IMG/VR virus record: IMGVR_UViG_3300032265_000206
Span: 1 to 25,495 of that record
DNA: 25,495 bases
Direction: 5' to 3' (one strand)
From: a virus
The stretch's first letter is position 1. Every line of letters begins with the position of its first letter. Position numbers and translations under genes: made by a program. Shown piece by piece: positions 1 through 7,410 of the stretch. The notes under the pieces were generated by a model, which was not told where the DNA came from, searched no databases, and saw nothing but the letters and a program-made list of their open reading frames with translations.

Positions 1-1285
1 CATTTAAAGCATTTTGTAAATCAGTTTGATTAGCTAACGTTCCTGTGATGCCACCCCATATAGTTCCAACTGAAGGAGAAACTTCAATATAAGTAGTTCC
101 AGACCAACGATAAATCTTATTGGTATCTAATGCAACATAAATTTTACCTGTTGTTCCACTTACAGGAAAACTCGCAAGATTTGTATATTCTAAGACATCA
201 TCAACATAAGATGGTAATTGACTTGCAGGTATTAAACCACCTCCATCAAGACTTGCATATCCATTTGCATTACCTTTATTTGCACTATTTTCTGGTGTGT
301 AACCTAAAGCAGATGTAATTTGTCCACTTGTAATTCCAGTAATATAACCACTTGGATTAGTTGCATTATATGGTGTATAGCCTAAAGCAGTTGTTACATT
401 ACCACTTGTTAATGATAATGTACCTCCTAATGTAAGATTTCCACTTGTTGTAACAGATCCACTTAAACTTAAACCACTAACCGTACCTGTACCTACAACA
501 CTTGTTACAGTTCCTGTATTATTTGTATAACCACTTGGATTAGAAGCATCATATTTTAAGTTTAAAGCACTTTGTGTCGCAGTACTAATTGGCTTTAATA
601 GATCCGTAGTATTATCAACGTTTCCAAGACCAACCATTGATTTAGTAATACCAGAAACCGTACCGGTAAAAGTAGGTGAAGCCAAAGGTGCTTTAGTATC
701 TAATGCAGTTTGAGTTGCTGAACTAATTGGCTTATTAGCATCTGTTGTGTTATCAACATTACCCAATCCTACCATTGCCTTAGTAATTCCACTAACCGTT
801 CCTGTAAAAGTAGGTGATGCAATATTTGCCTTAAAGTCTAATGCAGTTTGTGTAGCAGAAGAAACAGGTTTATTTATATCACTTGTATTATCTACATTTG
901 ATAAACCAACCATTGATTTGGTTATTCCACTAACCGTTCCTGTGAAAGTAGGTGATGCTAATGGTGCTTTTGCATTTAAAGCAGATTGTAAATCTGTTTG
1001 ACTTGATAATGTACCTGCAATAGTTCCCCAAGATGTAACTGAATTAACTTGTGTATAAGATGATCCATTCCAACGATACATTAAACTTGTATCATTAGTT
1101 ACATATAAAGTTGTTGTATCACCTACAACTGGTAATGCTCCATAAGAACTTGATAAATAATAATTTGATCCAATGATATTCCCACTTGTATTAGAAACAT
1201 TTATTGAAACTAAATTTGGAGTTGCATTAATTTGAACATTGTCCGAATTATCCGTAACAACTATCCCTATAATATCGTTTGCCAT
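1..1285 (-). CDS. Tail fibre / receptor-binding protein, C-terminus beyond window
   Basis: The frame is open from an ATG at 1285 to the left edge (428 codons, no stop), so this is the N-terminal part of a longer protein. The start overlaps the stop of the upstream gene by one base (TAATG), which suggests coupled translation. After a ~100-residue head there are three tandem 46-residue units with the core SPTFTGTVSGITK.MVGLGNVDNT, a pattern common in phage tail fibres. These are followed by GYTPYN/GYTPEN motifs and a NANGYASLDGGGLIPASQLPS segment, also typical of fibre shafts. The block WGTIAGTLSSQTDLQSALNA near residues 85-104 recurs in altered form at the window edge. It probably forms the trimeric distal fibre contacting the host surface. 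Receptor and C-terminal tip are not visible. Confidence 0.85.
   Translation of the reverse strand, partial: MANDIIGIVVTDNSDNVQINATPNLVSINVSNTSGNIIGSNYYLSSSYGALPVVGDTTTLYVTNDTSLMYRWNGSSYTQVNSVTSWGTIAGTLSSQTDLQSALNAKAPLASPTFTGTVSGITKSMVGLSNVDNTSDINKPVSSATQTALDFKANIASPTFTGTVSGITKAMVGLGNVDNTTDANKPISSATQTALDTKAPLASPTFTGTVSGITKSMVGLGNVDNTTDLLKPISTATQSALNLKYDASNPSGYTNNTGTVTSVVGTGTVSGLSLSGSVTTSGNLTLGGTLSLTSGNVTTALGYTPYNATNPSGYITGITSGQITSALGYTPENSANKGNANGYASLDGGGLIPASQLPSYVDDVLEYTNLASFPVSGTTGKIYVALDTNKIYRWSGTTYIEVSPSVGTIWGGITGTLANQTDLQNALN
557..973 (-). repeat. Three tandem 138-bp repeats in the tail fibre gene
   Basis: The segment taggtgatgc or taggtgaagc occurs at 673, 811 and 949, exactly 138 bp (46 codons) apart, and flanking sequence is also shared. 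Copies differ at scattered, largely synonymous or conservative positions, so they are old or under selection rather than freshly duplicated. In the protein they give repeated shaft units. Confidence 0.9.
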
Positions 1286-1623
1286 TATCTTGTAATTTCT
1301 TGGGTGATTGAAAAGATTCCTTGAACGTATGTTTTAACCGTATTGTCGGCAAACTTAATTTCTATATCATATTGATAATCAAAAACAGGTATATCAATAA
1401 TTTGAGCATTAATTTTAAATAATCCAGTAGAAGGTGATGTGATTGTAATTCCAGCACCACTAACAGATGTCAATGATAATGCTGGTGTAACATCATTTGC
1501 ATTTGTTCTTAATTGCATCCGTATAATTGCACCTGTAAGATTCTTTGCTACTCCATTGATCTTCAATTCAAAATTGACTTGATCAAAAGTATCTGCTTTT
1601 ATATGACTAAAATTAAGACTCAT
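1285..1623 (-). CDS. Small Ig-like baseplate/fibre-associated protein
   Basis: This is a 112-residue protein without membrane segment or Cys. The middle (FELKINGVAKNLTGAIIRMQLR) and end (YDIEIKF..NTVKTYVQGIFSI) read as a beta sandwich and resemble the N-terminal domain of BppU-type baseplate upper proteins. This is a fold-level impression only. It lies between the head-tail connector gene and the tail fibre gene and is coupled to the latter by TAATG. That context fits a protein connecting the fibre to the baseplate. The 53-bp gap upstream (1624-1676) is A/T-rich and carries TATATTTA on the minus strand about 20 bp before the ATG, a weak match to a -7 element. Confidence 0.6.
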   Translation of the reverse strand: MSLNFSHIKADTFDQVNFELKINGVAKNLTGAIIRMQLRTNANDVTPALSLTSVSGAGITITSPSTGLFKINAQIIDIPVFDYQYDIEIKFADNTVKTYVQGIFSITQEITR

Positions 1624-1676
1624 TTTCTATTTTTTTTAAATATACTTTTAATTTCTTAACGTTTTCTTTTTTGGGT

Positions 1677-2177
1677 TTATAACACCCAACCAATGAAATC
1701 TGCTTCTTTGCTTGGGAATACATCTGAATTGCTATTAGTGTTATATTCTGGATACAAATTATTATTAAAACTCATGTAATTAGTAAATCTCCTTGTGTAA
1801 GATTGAGCAATAGATCTTTCTTTTTCTACTAAAAAATCAATTTCAGACTTATCTACATTAGAACTATTTTCAGAACCATGCTTATAAACTCCTTTATTTG
1901 CAATTGTATATGCTGCAAATGGTAAATATTCTACCATTGACCAATGGATTAACATTGGTTTGATATAAACATTTAAAAGCATTAAATAATTACCTGATAA
2001 TGTATTTGCAACTATATCTGCATTAATTTTATTAAATAATTTAGTCCCTAAATAATTCTGTATGTGAATATCCTGTGCCAACTTAACCCATTGAATAAAA
2101 TTATCAGTATCTATATTGCCATTCAATGCAGTATATTTAATTAATTCATCCCTACTTATTAACAATGCAGTAGCCAT
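1677..2177 (-). CDS. Head-tail connector (adaptor) protein
   Basis: The protein has 166 residues. The N-terminal half is mostly helical (LISRDELIKYTALNGNIDTDNFIQWVKLAQDIHIQNYLG), followed by a conserved-looking stretch around KPMLIHWSMVEYLPFAAYTIANKGV. Proteins of this length and pattern sit directly after the portal in Bacteroidetes siphophages and match the gp6-like head-tail adaptor in size and helical content. It starts 3 bp after the portal stop with an A-rich leader. The assignment rests on pattern and position; no catalytic motif is expected. Confidence 0.6.
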   Translation of the reverse strand: MATALLISRDELIKYTALNGNIDTDNFIQWVKLAQDIHIQNYLGTKLFNKINADIVANTLSGNYLMLLNVYIKPMLIHWSMVEYLPFAAYTIANKGVYKHGSENSSNVDKSEIDFLVEKERSIAQSYTRRFTNYMSFNNNLYPEYNTNSNSDVFPSKEADFIGWVL

Positions 2178-2180
2178 ATT

Positions 2181-3962
2181 TTATTTTGGTAAAAATCCTT
2201 TATTTGGCATATCAATAGGCTTTGTATAAACCAATTGACTATCTTTTTTAAATCCTTTACCATCTGTTTTATCAAATGGATTTGGTAATATTTCACCTGC
2301 TTTTCTTGCTTGTGCTGGTGATATTTGCTCACTTCCTTTTCTTCTTGGATCAGTAAATCTCTTATATGTTTCTCTTGTCCAAAAATGATGACATGCACCA
2401 CCACCTTTATATAAGAATATGTCGTAAGTATCTGCACCTTTAGGACCAAATCCTTCATTAACCGGTTGTTGACTCATGCGCATTATATCTTCTTTACGAT
2501 ATAACTTATTTGCAGCAGTCATTTTCTTGCAAAATATTCTACTTTTATCAGTTGTATTACCAGAATATCTATATCTTGACATATATAATCTACCATCTTG
2601 TTCAGATTTAATGTCTGGTCTTGCAACTCCTGTGCTTACAAACTCATAAATTTTTGACATCAATGACTTTTTAGGGTTATTTAATGCTTCTAATTCTGCA
2701 TCTAATTGATCTTCTAACTCTAAATCAACTATTCTACTATCAATTAATTCCCACTCGTTTAAATCAATATCTTCGCCAAATTCTTCAACGTTTAATTCAT
2801 CAATATGTGAAGATAAAGCAACACCTGTTTTTTCTTGTAATTGTTGTTTACTTACATTAGGATTTAAATCAATAAACTCCAAAGGTTGTAAAGTTTTAAA
2901 ATAAAGATTTAAACTAATTTTGTTATAAGCCAATACCTTATCAATTCCATCAAGGAATGTATCTTGAAAATATCTAATTACCATATTATCAAATAAAGTA
3001 ATTGCATTCTTTAATTCATCTGCATTAGAACTAAATCCACCTGCACTTGGAATACCAAATTGCAATCCACTTACTACTCCATGTCCTAAAAGTATCTTTG
3101 TTTTGGATTCCTCTGACAAATACTCATAATGTTTTGGTGCTTCGTTTAAAGGAACAGAATCAATAGTAGTTTTTTTAGTTTCATCATTGTTAAATGAAAC
3201 AACTACTTTTTTACCTTTAGATCCGGTAAGAGTTTTTGTAACCTGTCTTGAAATTAATTCTCTTTTTTCTTCATCAGGTATTCCATTATTAAAGTTAACA
3301 ATGCTTGTAGGACTAAATCCATTTTGAACATCATTAATTAAATAATCTGCTATTTCTTCTTCAAGTTTAGCATAAGGAATACAACCAATATAGTCAACAT
3401 TAGAATAATATTTTTGTCCTACTGTATAATTACCTACATAAAGAATCTCTAAAGTTTTATCACCAAATCCAAATGCTGGAATACGTTTTGGAATAAAATT
3501 CTTAGTATCTTCCCAGTTATCACTAAAATAATAAGCCTCTACTTCACCTTTTGCATTACATTTTTCTGCTCTTAAAAGTTGTACTGGTATGTGTTCAACT
3601 CTTATAATTTCAGTTTTTTGCTTATTATATATTAATTGATAAGCATATTGACCTAATAATTTTAAATCAGAAATACCTTTTTTAACAACATCTTTTCTGA
3701 ATAGCATAATCATTTGTGCATATTCATTAGGTTTTTTGCTTGAATCAGTTGCATCTAAACCACGACCATAAATCAACTTAATAATGTTATTTATTACTGC
3801 ATTATTAGTAGTAGATCCATTGTATCTATCTATTAAAAATTGAAAAAAGTTGTTATTTTCTCCAAATTCAACCCACTTATCTCGATTAGATTCAATTATT
3901 TTAGGTTGTGAGTATGCCTCCAACTGAATAAAATGTGAATTTAAATGATCTTTCTTATTCAT
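2181..3962 (-). CDS. Portal protein with C-terminal MuF-like domain
   Basis: The protein has 593 residues. Residues 1-430 look like an HK97-type portal: NAVINNIIKLIYGRGL near 55-70, a helical stem/wing region, then LGHGVVSGLQFGIPSAGGFSSN (292-313) and NAITLFDNMVIRYFQDTFLDGIDKVL (319-344). Portals of this type usually end near 400-480 residues. Here residues about 455-535 add a second domain with SRIFCKKM (474-481), YRKEDI, and YKGGGACHHFW (518-528). This matches the C-terminal core of MuF minor head proteins (R.FC ... GG..C.H.W). No separate MuF gene is seen, so portal and minor head protein appear fused. The gene overlaps the upstream ORF by 8 bp. The portal would form the dodecameric DNA gate; the MuF part would face the head interior. 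Confidence 0.85.
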   Translation of the reverse strand: MNKKDHLNSHFIQLEAYSQPKIIESNRDKWVEFGENNNFFQFLIDRYNGSTTNNAVINNIIKLIYGRGLDATDSSKKPNEYAQMIMLFRKDVVKKGISDLKLLGQYAYQLIYNKQKTEIIRVEHIPVQLLRAEKCNAKGEVEAYYFSDNWEDTKNFIPKRIPAFGFGDKTLEILYVGNYTVGQKYYSNVDYIGCIPYAKLEEEIADYLINDVQNGFSPTSIVNFNNGIPDEEKRELISRQVTKTLTGSKGKKVVVSFNNDETKKTTIDSVPLNEAPKHYEYLSEESKTKILLGHGVVSGLQFGIPSAGGFSSNADELKNAITLFDNMVIRYFQDTFLDGIDKVLAYNKISLNLYFKTLQPLEFIDLNPNVSKQQLQEKTGVALSSHIDELNVEEFGEDIDLNEWELIDSRIVDLELEDQLDAELEALNNPKKSLMSKIYEFVSTGVARPDIKSEQDGRLYMSRYRYSGNTTDKSRIFCKKMTAANKLYRKEDIMRMSQQPVNEGFGPKGADTYDIFLYKGGGACHHFWTRETYKRFTDPRRKGSEQISPAQARKAGEILPNPFDKTDGKGFKKDSQLVYTKPIDMPNKGFLPK

Positions 3963-4305
3963 AGAATATTATTGAATCGCTATTATTTACATATGTACCT
4001 GAATTAATTGAATAATCATCGATAACTTGATTAGTACAAAAAACTTTAATGTTATTAACTAAGTGATAATCTAATTTATTATCAATTACTCCATAATATT
4101 TGATTTTAAATGAATAGAAATGCCCTTCTTTTAAATCAAAAACCATTTTAAACGTAGTAAAAAAACTCTTTTTCTTGCAATTTATCTTATAAGATGTTTC
4201 AACATTAGTTGTTTCATTCTTAATAAATAAATAATTAGCATCACCTACTCTTGTAGGTATAAATGATACTTCTTGATTGCTTGTTGTAGATTTTAAAACG
4301 ATCAT
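3955..4305 (-). CDS. Conserved-type small phage protein before portal, function unknown
   Basis: The protein has 116 residues and is beta-rich, with no signal peptide or catalytic motif. The C-terminus (YSINSGTYVNNSDSIIFYE) is of a type I associate with small proteins in Bacteroidetes phage structural clusters, where the role is unknown. It is the first gene after a strong terminator, its ATG lies 3 nt after the repeated ACGTTTATAC motif, and it overlaps the portal gene by 8 bp. It therefore opens the portal-connector-fibre transcription unit. A virion or connector accessory role is inferred from place only. Confidence 0.6.
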   Translation of the reverse strand: MIVLKSTTSNQEVSFIPTRVGDANYLFIKNETTNVETSYKINCKKKSFFTTFKMVFDLKEGHFYSFKIKYYGVIDNKLDYHLVNNIKVFCTNQVIDDYSINSGTYVNNSDSIIFYE

Positions 4306-4308
4306 AGT

Positions 4309-4319
4309 GTATAAACGTA
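4309..4319 (-). promoter_or_regulatory. Repeated gene-start motif, copy 1
   Basis: On the minus strand the sequence reads TACGTTTATAC, then ACT and the ATG at 4305. The same element with the same 3-nt gap precedes the genes starting at 7371 and 16447. It lies 29 bp after a terminator, so a new transcript probably starts here. TACGTTTA is one base from the Bacteroidetes -7 consensus TAnnTTTG. Confidence 0.55.
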
Positions 4320-4347
4320 AAAAAGTCTTTTTGTTTTCTTTTTAACG

Positions 4348-4369
4348 AAAAAAGGGAGCATCTGCCCCC
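4348..4369 (-). terminator. Rho-independent terminator after tail tube gene
   Basis: On the minus strand GGGGGC, loop AGAT, GCTCCC (5 Watson-Crick pairs and one G-U) is followed directly by six T. It lies 28 bp after the stop of the gene at 4398-4925. Confidence 0.85.
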
Positions 4370-4397
4370 TAATTTCAACCCAAACAAACAAAATTTA

Positions 4398-4925
4398 TTA
4401 AACTCCAGATGTAACTGTTACTCCAGCAGCAGTTAAGGTAGTTGAAATAAAGTTTGCAGGTACTGGTTCCATTCCGACAATTGTTAAGGTATAGCCAGAT
4501 AAATCTCCCATTGCTGCACCTGTAACTATTGTACCTCCTGTAACATCAAGACCATTTTTTAATCCACAATAGAAAAAGTTTCCATTGTTATCTTCAACGA
4601 TTGCTTGTGGTCTACCATAGGCAAGTAATTTAATTTGCTTATGGTCCTTGATTGTTAATTGCTTTAAACTTAAATTTAAAGTTTGTGTAAAAAAAGTAGT
4701 TCCGTTTTCTCTTGATGAATTGATCGTTTGCTCAAATGAACTAGATCCTTTCAAATCATATTTAAAACCAATTGGAGTTCCTGCAATAGCAGTAATTGCA
4801 TCTGTATTAGTTACATCATAAGTAACACCAGTTGCATCTCCTTCAGTCATAAAATAAACTGCTTTTAATCCACCAACACTTGTTTTGCAGGGTTCTAATC
4901 TCCCCAAAGAAATATCGCAAGCCAT
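4398..4925 (-). CDS. Probable major tail (tube) protein
   Basis: The protein has 175 residues and begins MACDISLGRLEPCKTSVGGL. Beta-strand-rich segments follow: KYDLKGSSSFEQTINSSRENGTTFFTQTLNLSLK in the middle and TIVTGAAMGDLSGYTLTIVGMEPVPANF near the end. This pattern recurs next to the capsid gene in Bacteroidetes siphophages. Size, beta content and its own transcript between two terminators next to the capsid gene fit an abundant structural protein, most likely the tail tube. A head decoration protein is the main alternative. I see no diagnostic tube-protein motif, so the product name is an inference. Confidence 0.55.
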   Translation of the reverse strand: MACDISLGRLEPCKTSVGGLKAVYFMTEGDATGVTYDVTNTDAITAIAGTPIGFKYDLKGSSSFEQTINSSRENGTTFFTQTLNLSLKQLTIKDHKQIKLLAYGRPQAIVEDNNGNFFYCGLKNGLDVTGGTIVTGAAMGDLSGYTLTIVGMEPVPANFISTTLTAAGVTVTSGV

Positions 4926-4945
4926 ATTGATTGAATTTAAAAGGT

Positions 4946-4976
4946 AAAAATAAGCACCCTAAATTAATAGGGTGCT
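4946..4976 (-). terminator. Rho-independent terminator after major capsid gene
   Basis: A perfect 9-bp stem AGCACCCTA / TAGGGTGCT with a 6-nt loop lies 8 bp after the capsid stop. On the minus strand it is followed by TATTTTTA. Being leaky, it could set the ratio of capsid to tail tube transcript. Confidence 0.85.
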
Positions 4977-4983
4977 ATTTAAA

Positions 4984-5937
4984 TTAGTTAGCAGTATTTG
5001 TAATACCGTAAGTAACAATATCAGAAGCAAATCCGTACTGAACACCAGCAGTCATTCTCATGATAATTCTAGCATTTTGAGAACCATCAATGTCTGACAT
5101 ATCAATAACTTTTACTTGTGTCAAATCAGAAATTAGACCTGTACCAAAGTATAAGTTAGATTTAGTAGTTGCAATTGCTTTAGTAGATGCTAAACCATCA
5201 GCAACAAAAATCTTGATACCATCAAAAGAAAGAGATCCATTATTGTACCATTGAGTTCCCATTGAGTTAGTACCTGAAGCACCTAATCCAGATGCACCAA
5301 ATCCACCTAAAGCACGAATGTAAGAACGAGCAATTGATTGAGATACATAAAGATATAAATCATCTTTAGTATATAATGAAGCAGGAATAGCATCGGCAAT
5401 TTTACCTAGTTCAGCAATAACATTAGAAGCAGTAACAGTAGTACCTACAACTTCTTGAGATGTCGGTAAAGCAGCATCAGTAGTTAATAAAGTAGTGATA
5501 CCGTTAAATTCTCCAGCATTAGCAGTTACACCTTCCCAAATATTAGTTTCATTTTTTGCAGCAACTTTAGCAGCAACATGTGCAACTAAAAAGTCAGCAA
5601 AAGACTTAGGTAAAGTTTTGAAAGCAGAATAACCTTGCTCAACAGTTAACCAATCAGAATAATAATCTTTCTTACATAATTGTAAGTTAACTTGAAATTC
5701 TTCTGGTTGTAAAATCTTTTCAGTCAACGTAATTGTTGATTGAGCATCAAAATCACAAGTAGCATCTTTTAAAATTGCATCAGTTGCAACTCTTTTGATA
5801 ACTTGCTTGTAACGAACATTTGGTTTTACTTCAATTCCACCACGATCAATGGTAGGTGAAGAAAGCAATGAAGCCGCAATAATTTTATTTGCGTATTCAC
5901 CGGCATACGATGTGGTAATACTTGTAGTAGTTGCCAT
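4984..5937 (-). CDS. Major capsid protein (HK97 fold)
   Basis: The protein has 317 residues, the usual size for a small HK97-type capsid subunit. It starts MATTTSITTSYAGEYANKIIAASL and continues with an N-arm/E-loop-like region, then SFADFLVAHVAAKVAAKNETNIWEG, typical of the spine helix. Later segments DDLYLYVSQSIARSYIRAL and YFGTGLISDLTQVKVIDMSDIDGSQNARIIMRMTAGVQYG match the P/A-domain end of Bacteroidetes phage capsids. There is no N-terminal delta domain, so the scaffold is a separate protein, and the adjacent gene (5955-6599) fits. Base composition is less AT-rich than its neighbours, as is common for highly expressed genes. The ATG at 5937 has an A-rich leader. Confidence 0.88.
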   Translation of the reverse strand: MATTTSITTSYAGEYANKIIAASLLSSPTIDRGGIEVKPNVRYKQVIKRVATDAILKDATCDFDAQSTITLTEKILQPEEFQVNLQLCKKDYYSDWLTVEQGYSAFKTLPKSFADFLVAHVAAKVAAKNETNIWEGVTANAGEFNGITTLLTTDAALPTSQEVVGTTVTASNVIAELGKIADAIPASLYTKDDLYLYVSQSIARSYIRALGGFGASGLGASGTNSMGTQWYNNGSLSFDGIKIFVADGLASTKAIATTKSNLYFGTGLISDLTQVKVIDMSDIDGSQNARIIMRMTAGVQYGFASDIVTYGITNTAN

Positions 5938-5954
5938 TTTTTATTTAAATTAAT

Positions 5955-6599
5955 TTAGTTGAACATTTTTTCAAAAACTTTATCTTGGATTGTTTCAGGT
6001 CTGTTTTGACCATAAGTAAATCCTTGTACTTTTTCTGCTGATTCTGGATTATGAACAATTGGTTCAGCGCCTTCTTCTTGAGAATTTAATTTAACTTCTA
6101 ATGCTTCTTTTTCTAATTTTAAAGATTCATTTTCTGCTTTAACTTCATTAATCTGTAATGATAATTCAGTTCTCAATTTCTCAATTTCTGCAAAGAAAGT
6201 TTCCTTGCTAACTGATTCAACAACTCGCTTTGCTTGTACCGGTTGTGGACTAGCAGATGGTTGTGCTTTACCTGCAGGCTTAGGTTTAGCTACAGGTTGT
6301 GGTTCTGTTGCTTCTGCATTTGGATGGTCCATTTCAGGCATATTTTCTTCTTGTGCTTCTGGAGCAACTGATTGAATAATACCTTCTGTTTCAACAACCA
6401 ATACATTACCATCTTCTAATGTGTACTCACCTATAGGCATAGGTACAACACCATCAGCAGTAACTATACCAACAGAATAATCAGGTGCAAATTCTTCAGC
6501 TTCAATGATAGTAATACCATCATCTAACTTCATCTGCGCCAAATTAATCTGAAAGCCTAATGCTGCTTTAACTCGATTTTTTGTGCTTTTGTATTCCAT
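5955..6599 (-). CDS. Scaffold-like head protein
   Basis: The protein has 214 residues. Residues 1-80 form a beta-rich head containing PIGEYTLEDGNVLVVETEGII. Residues 85-125 are a Pro/Ala/Gln-rich linker. Residues about 130-175 are a heptad-like coiled coil (EIEKLRTELSLQINEVKAEN...), and the tail ends KVFEKMFN. The coiled coil, acidic content and place between the protease and capsid genes fit a capsid scaffold. The linker would let the head bind another component. Family-specific motifs were not recognised. Confidence 0.7.
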   Translation of the reverse strand: MEYKSTKNRVKAALGFQINLAQMKLDDGITIIEAEEFAPDYSVGIVTADGVVPMPIGEYTLEDGNVLVVETEGIIQSVAPEAQEENMPEMDHPNAEATEPQPVAKPKPAGKAQPSASPQPVQAKRVVESVSKETFFAEIEKLRTELSLQINEVKAENESLKLEKEALEVKLNSQEEGAEPIVHNPESAEKVQGFTYGQNRPETIQDKVFEKMFN

Positions 6600-6611
6600 A
6601 TATTTATTTTG

Positions 6612-6800
6612 TTAATTACTCGTGTTTACTATTGTTCTAGTTTCATTAGTATTAACTACACTTGTAGTAACACTTTGAACTAATGATCCTACTCCTTGTG
6701 ATTGTAATTCACCATCACAACAATCTTTACTATATGTACCATTTGGGCATAAACATGCACGATTTCCTCCTAGTGGACTTGATGTTTTATCTCTACTCAT
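6612..6800 (-). CDS. Small Cys-cluster protein in head module
   Basis: The protein has 62 residues with four Cys in RACLCPNGTYSKDCCDG (C-x-C ... C-C), then a Ser/Thr/Val-rich tail. The Cys spacing could bind a metal or form disulfides. Similar mini-proteins occur in Bacteroidetes phage head clusters but I know of no function. It overlaps the end of the protease gene by 8 bp and ends 12 bp before the scaffold-like gene. Confidence 0.6.
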   Translation of the reverse strand: MSRDKTSSPLGGNRACLCPNGTYSKDCCDGELQSQGVGSLVQSVTTSVVNTNETRTIVNTSN

Positions 6801-7371
6801 TTTCTATTGTTTTTATTATTTGATTAACTAATTCTTCATCAGTAATTTCTGGCATTACTTTCAAAGATAATTTATCAGCAAAATATCCTTCTATTGAAAA
6901 CCCTTTAATCTCACCACTTTTTGCTTTTGACCAAATTTCTTGATTGTCTGCTTTCATTGATACCATCCAAGTTCCTTTTGGTAAATTAAACCCATAAGAT
7001 TTAGATTTATCCATTGCAGGATCAGTAATTATCCATGATTCAACTAATGACATCCCATCAACTTTTGTTTGATGTTGTAATGTTGCATTTGATTGATTAC
7101 CATTTTGCAAATACATTTGACTTGCTAATTCAACTGTTTGTTCACTAAAGAAAACTTGATATTTTGTATCACCATCTTTACGGAAAATCATTTTATTAGG
7201 AATCAATGCTGGTCCCATTAAAATTTTCTTTTCAGTATCTACTTCAGCTAAATTCATTTCATACTCTTTTGCCAAAGTAATAAAATTACTTTCAATTGCA
7301 GGTTTATCCACTAAACTAATAGCTTCTATACCATCTTCAATATTTGAAATTACAAGTTCTATAATCTTCAT
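6793..7371 (-). CDS. XkdF-like prohead protease (S78_2 type)
   Basis: The protein has 192 residues. GPALIPNKMIFR (53-64), KYQVFFSEQTVELASQMYLQ (70-89), TLQHQTKVDGMSLVESWIITDP (97-118), YGFNLPKGTWMVSMKADNQEIW and GEIKGFSIEGYF (153-164) match the XkdF/Peptidase_S78_2 family. H100 and S159 are the likely catalytic residues. The enzyme would trim scaffold and capsid proteins during head maturation. The gene precedes the scaffold-like and capsid genes. Its ATG follows the ACGTTTATAC motif by 3 nt, so it may begin a head transcript. Confidence 0.82.
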   Translation of the reverse strand: MKIIELVISNIEDGIEAISLVDKPAIESNFITLAKEYEMNLAEVDTEKKILMGPALIPNKMIFRKDGDTKYQVFFSEQTVELASQMYLQNGNQSNATLQHQTKVDGMSLVESWIITDPAMDKSKSYGFNLPKGTWMVSMKADNQEIWSKAKSGEIKGFSIEGYFADKLSLKVMPEITDEELVNQIIKTIENE

Positions 7372-7374
7372 GGT

Positions 7375-7384
7375 GTATAAACGT
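7375..7384 (-). promoter_or_regulatory. Repeated gene-start motif, copy 2
   Basis: On the minus strand the sequence reads ACGTTTATAC, ACC, then the ATG at 7371. Spacing to ATG is identical to copies at 4309 and 16451. There is no hairpin terminator in the 40-bp gap behind the tape measure gene, so here the motif lies inside a possibly continuous transcript. Confidence 0.5.
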
Positions 7385-7410
7385 TAATATTTTATTTTGT
7401 TACATTTTCA

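Noticed and set aside
557-973. Repeat array as a CRISPR
   Set aside because: Units are coding, tandem without unique spacers and exactly 46 codons long.
130-1001. Plus-strand ORFs at 130-318 and 747-1001
   Set aside because: They are antisense to the tail fibre gene and their translations are low-complexity mirrors of its repeats.
2159-2458. Minus-strand ORF of 99 codons
   Set aside because: It lies in another frame inside the portal gene, with a composition unlike any phage protein (long His/Gln/Lys runs).
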